Below, one piece after another: positions 1-8,490 of a stretch of 64,000 nucleotides of DNA. Source of the stretch: Alphaproteobacteria bacterium (GTDB taxonomy: Bacteria; Pseudomonadota; Alphaproteobacteria; RF32; CAG-239). Where the stretch lies: contig CAAGHP010000017.1 of assembly GCA_900769705.1 (NCBI GenBank), forward strand, positions 1 to 64,000. Reading direction: 5' to 3'. Position numbers and translations under genes: made by a program. The notes beneath the pieces are model-generated. The model saw only the letters and a list, made by a program, of their open reading frames with translations, had not been told where the DNA came from and ran no database searches. Each line of letters opens with the position of its first letter. The first letter of the stretch is position 1.

Positions 1-1079
1 CCTGTCCGGAAATGGGGGATGATTATGTAACCAGAGCCGAATGCACGGCTAAAGGCAGCAGCTTTACTTTTGCTTCTGCCGATGTCAAGGATTCCGATGG
101 TAACGAATGCGGCACTTGCGGTAAACCTGAGCCTGAAACATGCACCAGTGGCTACTCAACCGCATACCAAAGCCAAGCCGATTGCGCTTCCGGTGAAACG
201 TTTTCTTCAAAAGGCATGGCAAACGGCAAAGTATGTGGAAAATGCACCGCAAAAACTTGCCCGAGCGGATATTCTACTCAATATCAAAGCCAAAAAGATT
301 GTCCTACCGGAGAAACATTCTCTTACAGCGGCAAATTAAATGAATTATTATGCGGCAAATGCGGGAAAACAACCTGTGCAGAAATGGGCTATAAAACCTG
401 TACACAATGTACAGGTAATCAAATTTGCGAGCTTAATGGTCAAGAAGGTTCTGACGGATTATGTGCTAAAGGCTGTCATAATCCAACCACGCCTATTTGC
501 AGTAATGTTACCAGTGTTTCAGGAAAATATGTTTACATAAAAAATTTGATAGACGGTTTGGCTATTAACAATGAAGCTTTCATCAGACTAAGTAATGTAA
601 AAGATTTTGATTTGTATGAAACAATGAAAAAAGCTAAGCTTTTAGAAGGATTTGGGAAATCTTATAAACATAGTTGGGATGGTAAAACGTATATTGACGA
701 CAACAATGGAAATTTGATTGCTGTGTTCCTGCGGGCAGATACGGTTAATAATAAAAATGTGGAACTGGTGCATTTGGATTTTTATTTGAATAAATCTTTT
801 GCTAATATTGACAATCATCAATATATGCCAATATCTGATTGCATAGATGTTTACAAACATCTGATGAAACCACTGTATTGTCAAGTGAATCGTGTAGGAA
901 TATATACCACAAACTATCGTAATGATAAAATGACTGCATCTTATGGTGACGGAATATGCGGAAAAGATAAAACGTGTCTGCAAACCATAGGCGATGACGC
1001 TATATGGACAGCTTGCAATTCTTGTCAATCAGACAATGTGCGATGCTATATGCCGATTATTTTCGGTAAGAGCAAATAA
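1..1079 (+). CDS. Cysteine-rich repeat protein with pilin-like C-terminal domain (5' end outside window)
   Basis: The frame is open to the left edge (Cys-Pro-Glu precede the first ATG at 12), so the start lies outside the window. The first ~150 visible residues are three or four modules of about 40 residues with the pattern C-x3-GYST-x-YQSQ-x-DC...C-x2-C, probably disulfide-bonded and extracytoplasmic. From about residue 165 the sequence becomes a globular domain ending C-LQ-x9-AC-x2-C-x6-C. The three pilin-like proteins of this window end in the same spacing of cysteines (C-LQ...C-x2-C...C), so I infer a shared C-terminal domain. No catalytic motif is visible. It is probably a surface or secreted protein; the family is not one I can name. 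Confidence 0.75.
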   Translation, partial: CPEMGDDYVTRAECTAKGSSFTFASADVKDSDGNECGTCGKPEPETCTSGYSTAYQSQADCASGETFSSKGMANGKVCGKCTAKTCPSGYSTQYQSQKDCPTGETFSYSGKLNELLCGKCGKTTCAEMGYKTCTQCTGNQICELNGQEGSDGLCAKGCHNPTTPICSNVTSVSGKYVYIKNLIDGLAINNEAFIRLSNVKDFDLYETMKKAKLLEGFGKSYKHSWDGKTYIDDNNGNLIAVFLRADTVNNKNVELVHLDFYLNKSFANIDNHQYMPISDCIDVYKHLMKPLYCQVNRVGIYTTNYRNDKMTASYGDGICGKDKTCLQTIGDDAIWTACNSCQSDNVRCYMPIIFGKSK

Positions 1080-1207
1080 TACATAATTTTTAACAAGGTT
1101 GTGTAAGTTTAAAAACAGGCAGGATGGATTTATCCCCGCCGACTAAAATCCCATAAGGAGGTGATGTAAATAATTTAACTGAATAAAAATTCCTGATTAT
1201 ATCAAAG

Positions 1208-1240
1208 CCCTGCCGTACCCCAATGCGGCAGGGTATTTGT
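1208..1240 (+). terminator. Probable intrinsic terminator after the cysteine-rich gene
   Basis: CCCTGCCG at 1208-1215 pairs with CGGCAGGG at 1226-1233 and is followed by a T-rich but interrupted tract. It lies 130 bases past the stop codon. The stretch 1080-1207 between them has no convincing gene. Confidence 0.5.
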
Positions 1241-1260
1241 TTGCTTGAACAACATGATAT

Positions 1261-1291
1261 AAAAAAAGAACCGGTATAAAGATACCGATTC
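1261..1291 (-). terminator. Intrinsic terminator of the hypothetical gene at 1300-2181
   Basis: Read on the minus strand, GAATCGGTAT pairs with ATACCGGTTC around a four-base loop and is followed by seven U residues. It lies directly after the stop codon of the minus-strand gene. Confidence 0.85.
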
Positions 1292-1299
1292 TTCTCTGA

Positions 1300-2181
1300 T
1301 TACTTAAAATGATAATGCGTATTGCTATAAAAGTTGGTAGTATCACCGTCTTTGATAAGTAACACGCCATTATTGCAAGCCACAAAATCCACTCCGTTCG
1401 GGTATTTTGCCGCAAAATCCTTGTCGAGTGTGCCATCATAGTGATAGATGAAATATTTGCCTTTTTTGTTGATAGCAAACAGCATGAATGCATCGTCAAT
1501 AATGCTGAAACTGTCCACATCGTCAAAGGTTATCCAGTTATCAATATAAAACGCGTCAACCCTTTTGCTGGACATCTCGGCGCAGAGCGCAAAGTTTTCA
1601 GTCGGACTGGCAATAATCAGGCTCTTTTCACTGCAAAGCATAGCTTTGCTTAGCAGCGAAAACATACGATAATTACCGGGAGTGCCGCAGACAACCAGAG
1701 TATTGCCTAAGAACAGATTATTGCCTTTTGGAATCTGGTAGGCCAGCTGCACCTGCTGTCCGTTAGAACGGTAAATATGCCAGCAGTCATCTTCTTGCAA
1801 AGCTACAAAACCATTAGAAATTTGGCAGTCATGAGCCTTGGCACAGAGTTCAATAGTCTTGCCGTTCCAGATAAGAGCCGTAATGCCAGAGAAAGCACCG
1901 GCTGCACCCACAATCAAATAGCTGTGCCAACCTTTCATTGGGATAATTTCAACGTCAGTCAGAGCAAAGTCCGAAACTTTTTCTCCTTTGACAGTAAACA
2001 ATCCTAATGATGAAAACACTAAACCTGTTTCTTCATCAACGTGAATGTCTGTAACGTCAACCAAAGGTTCAATAGGTTTAAGCTCAATGTTGTTTTCAAC
2101 AGAGGTTGCTTTGTACAGGCTGCTTTTACCGTCTTTTTTAATAAGCAAAAGCTCACACTCGTAAAAAAGTTTAAAATCCAT
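1300..2181 (-). CDS. Hypothetical protein of repeated beta-strand segments
   Basis: The frame extends to 2253, but the upstream 24 codons overlap the accD terminator and have a poor composition, so the ATG at 2181 (MDFKLFYECELL) is the better start, giving 293 residues. There is no signal peptide or membrane segment. The sequence is a series of short hydrophobic strands separated by turns (for example ALIWNGKTIELC, FIYHYDGTLDKDF), which suggests a beta-propeller or WG-repeat-like fold, but no repeat signature is clear enough to assign. It sits alone downstream of accD in the same direction, with its own terminator. Function unknown. Confidence 0.6.
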   Translation of the reverse strand: MDFKLFYECELLLIKKDGKSSLYKATSVENNIELKPIEPLVDVTDIHVDEETGLVFSSLGLFTVKGEKVSDFALTDVEIIPMKGWHSYLIVGAAGAFSGITALIWNGKTIELCAKAHDCQISNGFVALQEDDCWHIYRSNGQQVQLAYQIPKGNNLFLGNTLVVCGTPGNYRMFSLLSKAMLCSEKSLIIASPTENFALCAEMSSKRVDAFYIDNWITFDDVDSFSIIDDAFMLFAINKKGKYFIYHYDGTLDKDFAAKYPNGVDFVACNNGVLLIKDGDTTNFYSNTHYHFK

Positions 2182-2253
2182 ATACCAAAAATTAAAGTTT
2201 ATAATTATAAATAAATCATATTTATATATAGCGCGTGTGGACAATTTTGTCAA

Positions 2254-2278
2254 TAAAAAAGACAGCTTACGCTGCCTT
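2254..2278 (-). terminator. Intrinsic terminator of the ihfB-lapA-accD run
   Basis: On the minus strand AAGGCAGC pairs with GCTGTCTT around GTAA, then a run of U residues follows. It lies 28 bases after the accD stop codon. Confidence 0.85.
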
Positions 2279-2305
2279 AAATTTTGTAGAAGTTAAAAGA
2301 TGAAT

Positions 2306-3160
2306 TTATTTTTTTATATTTGCGGTAAGAACGCTTAAAACTTTGATTAGTTCCTCTTTCATATGAGCGCGGTCAACCACCATATCCACCATACCGTGTT
2401 CCAGCAAATATTCAGCACGCTGGAAACCTTCCGGCAGTTTTTCATGAATAGTCTGCTCTATCACGCGCTGACCGGCAAAACCGATTAAGCAGCCTTTTTC
2501 GGCAATATTCACATCGCCCAGCATGGCAAATGAAGCCGAAACACCTCCGGTTGTCGGATCAGTTAAAATAGATATAAACGGAATACCTGCTTCTTTCAGC
2601 TCATTGATAGCAGCTGTCGTACGCGCCATCTGCATCAGCGAAAGCATGCCTTCCTGCATACGTGCACCTCCTGACGCTGCAACAGTTATCAGCGGCTGTT
2701 TGTCTTTCAGAGCCAGTTTAGCGGCTTTAACGATTCCTTCGCCGACAGCAATACCCATAGAACCGCCCATAAATGAAAAGTCCATGGCTGCAACTATGCT
2801 GTCTATTTTGCCGATTTTGCCGCGCGCCACCTGAATAGCATCTTCACAGCCGGTTTTTTTGCGGTTGCTTTTCAATCTGTCGGCATATTTTTGAATATCC
2901 TTAAATTTCAACGGGTCGTCTTGCACTGAAGGCAAATTAACCAAGGTGTATTTTTCATCATCAAACAGCAATTTGAAACGTTTTTCAACATAAAGACGCA
3001 AGTGGTGGCCGCAGGCTGTGCAGACATAATGCGAATCTTTCAGCTCTTTAGAAAAAAGCATCTGGTTGCAGTTTGGGCATCTTACCCATAAATTATCTGC
3101 AATCTCTTTAGGTGTCGTTTTTTTGATTTTCGGACGAACAATTTCTGTCAGCCAGCTCAT
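2306..3160 (-). CDS. accD: Acetyl-CoA carboxylase carboxyltransferase subunit beta
   Basis: AccD, with AccA, moves the carboxyl group from carboxybiotin to acetyl-CoA to form malonyl-CoA, the first committed step of fatty acid synthesis. The 284 residues match the usual length. An N-terminal four-cysteine zinc ribbon is present (C28, C31, C47, C50 in CPNC and CTAC). The crotonase-like core carries the typical SGGARMQEG and GCLIGFAGQRVIEQT segments. The start codon overlaps the stop of the lapA-like gene in the arrangement ATGA, so the two are translationally coupled. The order ihfB-lapA-accD is a shortened version of the common alphaproteobacterial ihfB-lapA-trpFBA-accD cluster; the trp genes are missing here. 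Confidence 0.97.
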   Translation of the reverse strand: MSWLTEIVRPKIKKTTPKEIADNLWVRCPNCNQMLFSKELKDSHYVCTACGHHLRLYVEKRFKLLFDDEKYTLVNLPSVQDDPLKFKDIQKYADRLKSNRKKTGCEDAIQVARGKIGKIDSIVAAMDFSFMGGSMGIAVGEGIVKAAKLALKDKQPLITVAASGGARMQEGMLSLMQMARTTAAINELKEAGIPFISILTDPTTGGVSASFAMLGDVNIAEKGCLIGFAGQRVIEQTIHEKLPEGFQRAEYLLEHGMVDMVVDRAHMKEELIKVLSVLTANIKK

Positions 3161-3594
3161 TTACTTTCCTTTCTTGCAAACTTGTTTTTAATTGAAACAA
3201 ACCATTGTTGAATTTTTCCGATTTTTTTAGATTCAGCAGATTTCTGCACTTCAGCATTGGCTTTTGCCTGTTGTTCCAAACCGGCAATATTTTGTTTCAG
3301 CCCGCTTACTGTTTCATTTAGCTTTTCCTGCTCTTTGTTCAGGGCTTTGTTGGCTTTTTTTTGTTGCTTCAGCTCTTTGCGCATCGGAGCCATGCCGAAC
3401 CAAGAATTGATTCTTCCCCACAGATAGCCGTACAGCACAAAAATGAACAAAAGCAGTTTAGTGTTTACTTGCATTTCATTTTCAAACGGCCACAAAGAAA
3501 AAACAAGCTTGTCGCCGCTTACCTGAGCATTATAAATTCCCCATAATGCTATCAAAATTAAGGGAATTTCAATTAGATAATGTAAAAGTTTCAT
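3157..3594 (-). CDS. LapA-domain (DUF1049-like) inner-membrane protein with coiled coil
   Basis: The 145-residue protein has two hydrophobic segments (about residues 5-22 and 45-62) joined by a short periplasmic-type loop with the LapA-like SLWPFENEMQV strand. A long lysine- and glutamine-rich coiled coil follows (about residues 75-130). LapA proteins help assemble lipopolysaccharide at the inner membrane in enterobacteria; the alphaproteobacterial homologues are placed between ihfB and accD exactly as here. The assignment rests on topology and position more than on sequence identity. The stop codon overlaps the accD start. Confidence 0.7.
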   Translation of the reverse strand: MKLLHYLIEIPLILIALWGIYNAQVSGDKLVFSLWPFENEMQVNTKLLLFIFVLYGYLWGRINSWFGMAPMRKELKQQKKANKALNKEQEKLNETVSGLKQNIAGLEQQAKANAEVQKSAESKKIGKIQQWFVSIKNKFARKESK

Positions 3595-3621
3595 CTCAAG
3601 CCTCCTTTCTGGGAAGAGCTG

Positions 3622-3903
3622 TTATTTTGCATTCAATCTATCGTGCAGCTCTTTACCTGTTTTGAAATGGACAATATTTTTTGACGGAACATCTACGCGT
3701 GCTTTATTTTTGGGATTGATAGCAACGCGCGGATTTCTTGCTCTGACTGAAAAAGCTCCAAAACCTCTGATTTCAACACGATTGCCTTCAGCCAGAGCCG
3801 AAGTAAATTTTTTGAAAACAACATTAACAATATTTTCAATATCTTTCAAAGTCAGGTTAGGCATTTTTGCCGCGATTCTTTCAACTAATTCAGATCTAGT
3901 CAC
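3622..3903 (-). CDS. ihfB: Integration host factor subunit beta
   Basis: IHF-beta is half of the DNA-bending IHF heterodimer and belongs to the HU/IHF family. The 93 residues include MTRSELVERIA at the N-terminus, the body VEIRGFGAFSVRARNPR, and the beta-arm tip containing the conserved proline (NPKNKARVDVPSK). The start codon is GTG at 3903, preceded by GAGG at a proper distance; no ATG fits. It heads the run ihfB-lapA-accD on the minus strand. An HU protein cannot be fully excluded, but the position next to lapA favours IHF-beta. Confidence 0.9.
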   Translation of the reverse strand: MTRSELVERIAAKMPNLTLKDIENIVNVVFKKFTSALAEGNRVEIRGFGAFSVRARNPRVAINPKNKARVDVPSKNIVHFKTGKELHDRLNAK

Positions 3904-3981
3904 TTTATCCTCACATTACAATTACAAATTAAACATTTTTACATTAGATACACTTTTATTTTGAATATATCCATATAATTT

Positions 3982-4641
3982 TTATGATTTTACACAAACA
4001 TCCGGCGCTCTTAAATATAACGGCTTGGGATAATTAAGCTTTTTGTTATTCATTTTTTGGATTGCGCAGGCAGCCAAATCGGTAATTGAGGCTGTTTTAT
4101 CCATGCGGATTGTGTGCAGAACCAAACCGCTCGGACGGTCTAAAAAGCGTTCTACGCCGTTGCCGATAAGAGTTACGGTTTTGCCTTTCAGCCGGCTGAT
4201 AATTTCTTCATAGGGTAGAGCTTCGGCATCGCAAAGCTTTTCAAGCCGCCCATTAAACAGTTGAAAATAGAAGTCGGCTCTTTTAGTTTCTATAATCACG
4301 GCATTATAATCGGAAAGTTCTGACATATCCAAAGAATGAGCATAAGCTTCAAAAGCAGTGACGCCGGTTACTTTGAGGTTTGGACAAGCCAAGCCGAAAG
4401 CGCGTGCCGCCGCAATAGAGGAGCGTACGCCCGTAAACGACCCCGGACCTATGCAAACGGCCAAAAGATTCAAGTCGGTAAAAGTCAGATTTTGGCTTTG
4501 CAGCATTTTTTGAATTTGCGGCATCAAGGTTTCGGCTTGCCCAAAATCCATTTCTTCCGAAAATTTTTCCACAATCTTATTATCGTGCAGCAGCGCGATG
4601 GCGCAGCAGTCTGCGGTGGTGTCAAATGCTAATGTCAACAT
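3982..4641 (-). CDS. tsaB: tRNA threonylcarbamoyladenosine biosynthesis protein TsaB
   Basis: TsaB is the non-catalytic ASKHA-fold partner of TsaD in making t6A at position 37 of ANN-decoding tRNAs. The N-terminus MLTLAFDTTADCCAIAL is the typical phosphate-loop strand of the family, and GPGSFTGVRSSIAAARAFGL is the TsaB signature. The ATG at 4641 has AAAGG upstream; the longer frame to 4650 would need a TTG start and is less likely. At 219 residues it is of normal length. It is divergent from the PAS gene, with 102 bases between them. Confidence 0.93.
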   Translation of the reverse strand: MLTLAFDTTADCCAIALLHDNKIVEKFSEEMDFGQAETLMPQIQKMLQSQNLTFTDLNLLAVCIGPGSFTGVRSSIAAARAFGLACPNLKVTGVTAFEAYAHSLDMSELSDYNAVIIETKRADFYFQLFNGRLEKLCDAEALPYEEIISRLKGKTVTLIGNGVERFLDRPSGLVLHTIRMDKTASITDLAACAIQKMNNKKLNYPKPLYLRAPDVCVKS

Positions 4642-4743
4642 AGTTATCAACCTTTAAAAAAAATAAATTGCCTATTTGCTTGCGTTTATTTACTATAAAA
4701 ACAGTAATAAAACAAACATTTTTTTTGTAAAGAAGATTTTGCA

Positions 4744-6393
4744 ATGAACGCGGAAATGTTAAGAGATATAATTTTTGTCAGCCTGCTGTTGATTTTTATT
4801 ATGCTGATATCAATGGCGGCTTTGCAGATAAAGATTTTTAAGTATAAGCATAAAATCTATTTTATCCGCCGCGACCGCGAGCGTTGCAACGAGGTTTTAT
4901 ATGCAGCTAAAGACGGCTATTTCTGCTTTGTCTATCCAGATCAAAAGGTTAAAGATCCGCAAAAAGAAATTATGGAAAAATGTTCGCGCCGGCTGGCTGT
5001 TATGCTCAATCTGAAAGACGGTACCGCCTCGGTTTTTGCGCAAGTTTTGGATTCTTTTCATAAAGATGACGCTAAATTGCTGAAAAAATATGTGGGTTTG
5101 CTGCAGCAGGAAGGCAAGTTTTTTGAAGATATGCTGCGTCTGAAAAACGGCGGACGCAATATTTGCGTTTATGGCAATCGCATTAACGGAGCTGACAACA
5201 ATTTATATTGCGATATTGTCTGGTTTAGGGATGTTACACCGGAAACTTCCAAAATTGCCGATTTGATAAAAGAAAAGTCTTTGGTTGAAGATGAATGTGT
5301 CCGCTTGGAGCAAATGGTTGACGGTTTGGATTATCCGGTTTGGCTGCGCGATGAAAATTTGCACTTGCTGTCAGTAAATAAAAAGTATTTGGATTTTGCC
5401 GGAGTCAAAAACAAGTCCGAAGTTTTGCAGAATGGTATTGAAATTTGTAACGGCAAAGGCGAAAAAGTGGCTTTAAGTGTGGCCGAAGCTGCGCAAAAAA
5501 GCAAAAAACAGCAAAAGAAAAATCTTAAAATCGTGCGTGGCGGAGAGCTGTTTAACTTTGAACTGCGTGAAAATCCCTATTATACTGGCGATTCGCTGGA
5601 TAAAATCGGAACAGTCGGATATTTGGTTGACAATACGGCTTTAGAAAAGGCTAAACGCGGATTTAAAATCAATCAAAACAATCACTTAGAAATTTTGGGC
5701 GCTCTTGGCACGGCTTTTGCCATTTTTGATGGCCGTTCTAAGCTTTACTTTTATAACGCGTCTTTTAAAAATTTGTGGAATTTGGATAATGAATTTTTAG
5801 AAAAAACACCGTCTTACCTGCAATTTTTGGAAGTTGTGCGGGAAAATAAAATGCTGCCGCCGGTACCTGATATTAAAAACTATAAACAGGAAGAAATGAG
5901 TATTTTCGGCGGTTTGCTTGAAACTAAAGAAGATTTGCTGCATCTGCCGGACGGACGTACTATCCGCCGTTTGCGCACTCCGCATCCTAACGGGGTTATT
6001 TTTGCTTTTGAAGATGTTTCGGACCGACTGGCAACCATGCGCCGTCTGAATGATTTGATGTCTATGCAGCAGAATATTTTGGATAATCTGACCGATTCGG
6101 TATTGATTTTCGGACCAAATCAGCGGCTAAAGTTTTATAACCGCGCTTATCTGAAACTATGGGGTTTAGATTTTGATAAACTGCAGGATGAGCCAAAGCT
6201 TGAAGAAGTAATCGGTTTGCAGAAACTGTTTTTTTCCAATATCGATTCCTGGGATTCGTTTAAGAAAAGTATGTTGGATAATATAATATCCGGCCGCCGT
6301 TTTAATTTGCTGCGCGATGATAATAAAACGCTGTATGTGTCGCCGCTGATTTTTTATGACGGCTCAGTAATGGTTACCTATACTGTAAAATAG
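4744..6393 (+). CDS. Membrane-anchored multi-PAS protein without a kinase domain
   Basis: The 549 residues begin with one membrane segment (about residues 9-28) and a basic cytoplasmic stretch. PAS-type folds follow at about residues 190-300, 310-430 and 435-549 (segments such as LDYPVWLRDENLHLLSVNKKYLDF, cut by family-typical W and N positions). The chain ends inside or just after the last PAS fold. There is no H-box, no HATPase domain and no GGDEF or EAL motif. Related alphaproteobacterial proteins are PAS sensor histidine kinases, so this looks like a sensor half that has lost its output, or one that signals by protein contact. The next frame holds an unrelated protein, not a displaced kinase domain. 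Confidence 0.75.
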   Translation: MNAEMLRDIIFVSLLLIFIMLISMAALQIKIFKYKHKIYFIRRDRERCNEVLYAAKDGYFCFVYPDQKVKDPQKEIMEKCSRRLAVMLNLKDGTASVFAQVLDSFHKDDAKLLKKYVGLLQQEGKFFEDMLRLKNGGRNICVYGNRINGADNNLYCDIVWFRDVTPETSKIADLIKEKSLVEDECVRLEQMVDGLDYPVWLRDENLHLLSVNKKYLDFAGVKNKSEVLQNGIEICNGKGEKVALSVAEAAQKSKKQQKKNLKIVRGGELFNFELRENPYYTGDSLDKIGTVGYLVDNTALEKAKRGFKINQNNHLEILGALGTAFAIFDGRSKLYFYNASFKNLWNLDNEFLEKTPSYLQFLEVVRENKMLPPVPDIKNYKQEEMSIFGGLLETKEDLLHLPDGRTIRRLRTPHPNGVIFAFEDVSDRLATMRRLNDLMSMQQNILDNLTDSVLIFGPNQRLKFYNRAYLKLWGLDFDKLQDEPKLEEVIGLQKLFFSNIDSWDSFKKSMLDNIISGRRFNLLRDDNKTLYVSPLIFYDGSVMVTYTVK

Positions 6394-6441
6394 GGTTGCA
6401 ATCTTTGTTTTCGGATATAAAATAAAACAGAGGATAAAAAA

Positions 6442-7314
6442 ATGGATGAAACGCAAACGGAAACAAAAAAAAATAAAGCTGCACTGGACTGGAACAAAAA
6501 AGGCTCTGTTCCGGATGAGCGTTTGTCTTTGCGCATAGACGCGCAGGAAGCTAATCGCTATCAGGCTAAAGCCGGCAAATCAAAGCTTGGAGATTTATCG
6601 CCGAGTCTGAAAAGTATGCGCAAAAAAATTCGTAATCCTTTTGATGAAGAAGAGGATGATAATGACGGAGCCATGGACGATGAAACACTGCGCATTCTGC
6701 GGGAGCTGGAATTAAACGCCAACGATGCCTCCAATAATGATACAACATTGCTGAATGCCGTATCTCCGGCCGAACGCCGTTTTATTGACCAAAGAAGCAC
6801 TATTGAAAACACCCGCCGCGAAGAAAACGCCGGCAAGCAAAATGCCTTGGAACAGGCGGATACTTTATCGCGCAGAGCCGGAATTTCTAAGATGACAACA
6901 CAAGAAATGACTAACAGTATGCAGGATGCTATTTATAATCCGCGGCGTTTGCGTGAACAGTCGTTTGAAGAAAATGTCGCTAAAAAGGTCGGGCTGAAAG
7001 GACATATAACCAAGCATAATACCGGCGAAGTTGTTAAGGGAGTGAAAAAAATTACGGAAACCTCCAATCGGAAAAAAGTTAAAGGCATGACGATGAATGA
7101 TGCTGCGAAAGTCGGCAAAAAGAATATGTCAAAAAATGCGACAGCTGAGCTTATTTTGCAAAAATCCGGACAAACCGCGCGGTTGACCGAAATTAAAATG
7201 AAAACGGCATACGCAAAGAAAGAGCCGGATTCGAAGAAAACAAAACGTTCTTATTCAGCAGAAATGAAAAAGCTTTTAAAGGCTTCATTACAAAAAAACG
7301 GCGAAGTTCGCTAA
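6442..7314 (+). CDS. Hypothetical charged protein
   Basis: The 290 residues are strongly charged and rich in Lys, Glu, Asp and Asn, with an acidic run (FDEEEDDNDGAMDDE) near residue 75 and a basic C-terminal half. No membrane segment, signal peptide or known motif is visible, and much of it is probably disordered. AGAGGA lies a few bases before the ATG, and codon use matches the neighbours, so the gene is real. It follows the PAS gene by 48 bases and may be co-transcribed. Function unknown. Confidence 0.7.
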   Translation: MDETQTETKKNKAALDWNKKGSVPDERLSLRIDAQEANRYQAKAGKSKLGDLSPSLKSMRKKIRNPFDEEEDDNDGAMDDETLRILRELELNANDASNNDTTLLNAVSPAERRFIDQRSTIENTRREENAGKQNALEQADTLSRRAGISKMTTQEMTNSMQDAIYNPRRLREQSFEENVAKKVGLKGHITKHNTGEVVKGVKKITETSNRKKVKGMTMNDAAKVGKKNMSKNATAELILQKSGQTARLTEIKMKTAYAKKEPDSKKTKRSYSAEMKKLLKASLQKNGEVR

Positions 7315-7394
7315 CAATCTGAAAGTTACGATTTACTTTTGCGGAAAAGTATAATAAAATAAAACAAATTCACAGATGATTTTAAGGATATACT

Positions 7395-7814
7395 ATGGAA
7401 AATCAATATTATACACTTATGGAAAAGCAAGACTTTTTTGAAATTATCGAAAATAAATATGGCGAGCTTGCTGTTTTTATTGACGCGCGCGATGGTGCTC
7501 CGCAGGAACCTGTACTGGAATTTGACGGCAAAAAGACTGCGCTGTTAAAACGTGATGAACGCCGCGCCATTATTTTAGACAACATCGATTCCGAAACAAA
7601 ATGCGTGTTGGCCGAAGCTGAGTTTGTGATGATTGTTGAGATGAAAGCCGATATGGTGGAGCGTGTATACGGCGTTCCGGTAGAAAATGTTGAAGAAATA
7701 GAATTTAACGGCCGCCGTACTCGTGCTGATGAGCTGTTCAAGGCAAAAAGCAAAGATGAAGTTCTTAAATCGTTTGGCGCTATCAAAGTTTGGACCGGCG
7801 GAGTTTCAAAATGA
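7395..7814 (+). CDS. Hypothetical protein translationally coupled to EIIA
   Basis: The 139-residue soluble protein begins MENQYYTLMEKQDFFE, with AAGGA before the ATG. A second ATG nine codons in is possible. Its stop overlaps the EIIA start as ATGA, so it is translated together with the PTS genes. In many alphaproteobacteria the position before EIIA(Man) holds HPr kinase/phosphorylase or RapZ. This protein has no P-loop and resembles neither. Function unknown; a role in PTS signalling is suggested only by the position. Confidence 0.7.
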   Translation: MENQYYTLMEKQDFFEIIENKYGELAVFIDARDGAPQEPVLEFDGKKTALLKRDERRAIILDNIDSETKCVLAEAEFVMIVEMKADMVERVYGVPVENVEEIEFNGRRTRADELFKAKSKDEVLKSFGAIKVWTGGVSK

Positions 7815-8218
7815 TTGGTTTGGTTTTTGTTACGCACGGCAATTTGGCGCGCGAGTTTGTGGCGGCTATGGAGCATGTTGTCGGACATCAGGACAATGTG
7901 GAATGCGTTTGTATCGGTCCCGAAGATGATATGGAAGAGCGCCGGCATGAAATTTTGCAGAAAGCTAAAAGCGTTGACAGCGGCAGCGGTGTTTTGCTGC
8001 TGACAGATATGTTTGGCGGCACTCCTTCAAATTTGGCTATGTCGGTTATCGGACACGGTAATTTTGATGTAATCGCCGGTGCAAATTTGCCGATGCTGAT
8101 AAAATTGGCGTCTGCCCGCCTGAATATGCCGCTGAACGAATGTGTTGTCTGCGCTCAGGAAGCCGGTAAAAAATATATCAACGTGGCTTCGCAGCTTTTG
8201 AACGGGAGCGGAAAATGA
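7811..8218 (+). CDS. PTS mannose-type EIIA protein
   Basis: EIIA(Man) proteins accept phosphate from HPr on a histidine. The start at 7811 gives MIGLVFVTHGNLAREF, placing the active-site His at residue 9 in the usual VTHG context. The segment LLTDMFGGTPSNLAMS is the family's second signature. The 135-residue length is that of a single EIIA(Man) domain with no EIIB attached. No EIIB, EIIC or EIID gene is near, so the pair EIIA-HPr probably acts in regulation rather than sugar import, as in other alphaproteobacteria. The start overlaps the upstream stop, and the stop overlaps the HPr start. Confidence 0.93.
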   Translation: MIGLVFVTHGNLAREFVAAMEHVVGHQDNVECVCIGPEDDMEERRHEILQKAKSVDSGSGVLLLTDMFGGTPSNLAMSVIGHGNFDVIAGANLPMLIKLASARLNMPLNECVVCAQEAGKKYINVASQLLNGSGK

Positions 8219-8490
8219 GCGAAGTTTCGATTGAGTTGGAAATTAAAAATTTAAAAGGCCTGCACGCTCGTGCCGCTGCTGCTTTTGTTAAGTGCATTGC
8301 AGATTTAGAGGCTGAAGTTTTAGTCGAAAAAGACGGGCAGGAAGTTGATGGTTCTTCTATTTTGGGACTGATGATGCTGGCCGCCTCTAAAGGAAGCCGT
8401 ATAAAAGTCAGCGCCAGCGGTGCAGATGCCGAACAGGCTGTGGAAAATATTGCCAATTTGGTTAATTCGTTGTTTGGTGAAGAACAGTGA
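8215..8490 (+). CDS. ptsH: Phosphocarrier protein HPr
   Basis: HPr carries phosphate between enzyme I and EIIA. The phospho-acceptor is His17 in GLHARAAAAFVK. A serine at the regulatory position (Ser48, in DGSSILGLMMLAASKGS) is conserved. That serine is normally the target of HPr kinase, but no hprK is in this window. Length is 91 residues, as expected. Starts and stops overlap with EIIA (ATGA) and with the following methyltransferase (GTGA), so four genes in a row are coupled. Confidence 0.95.
   Translation: MSEVSIELEIKNLKGLHARAAAAFVKCIADLEAEVLVEKDGQEVDGSSILGLMMLAASKGSRIKVSASGADAEQAVENIANLVNSLFGEEQ

Noticed and set aside
6561..6836. Serine-rich minus-strand frame inside the charged hypothetical gene
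   Set aside because: It is the complement of an acidic coding region and has no SD or domain.
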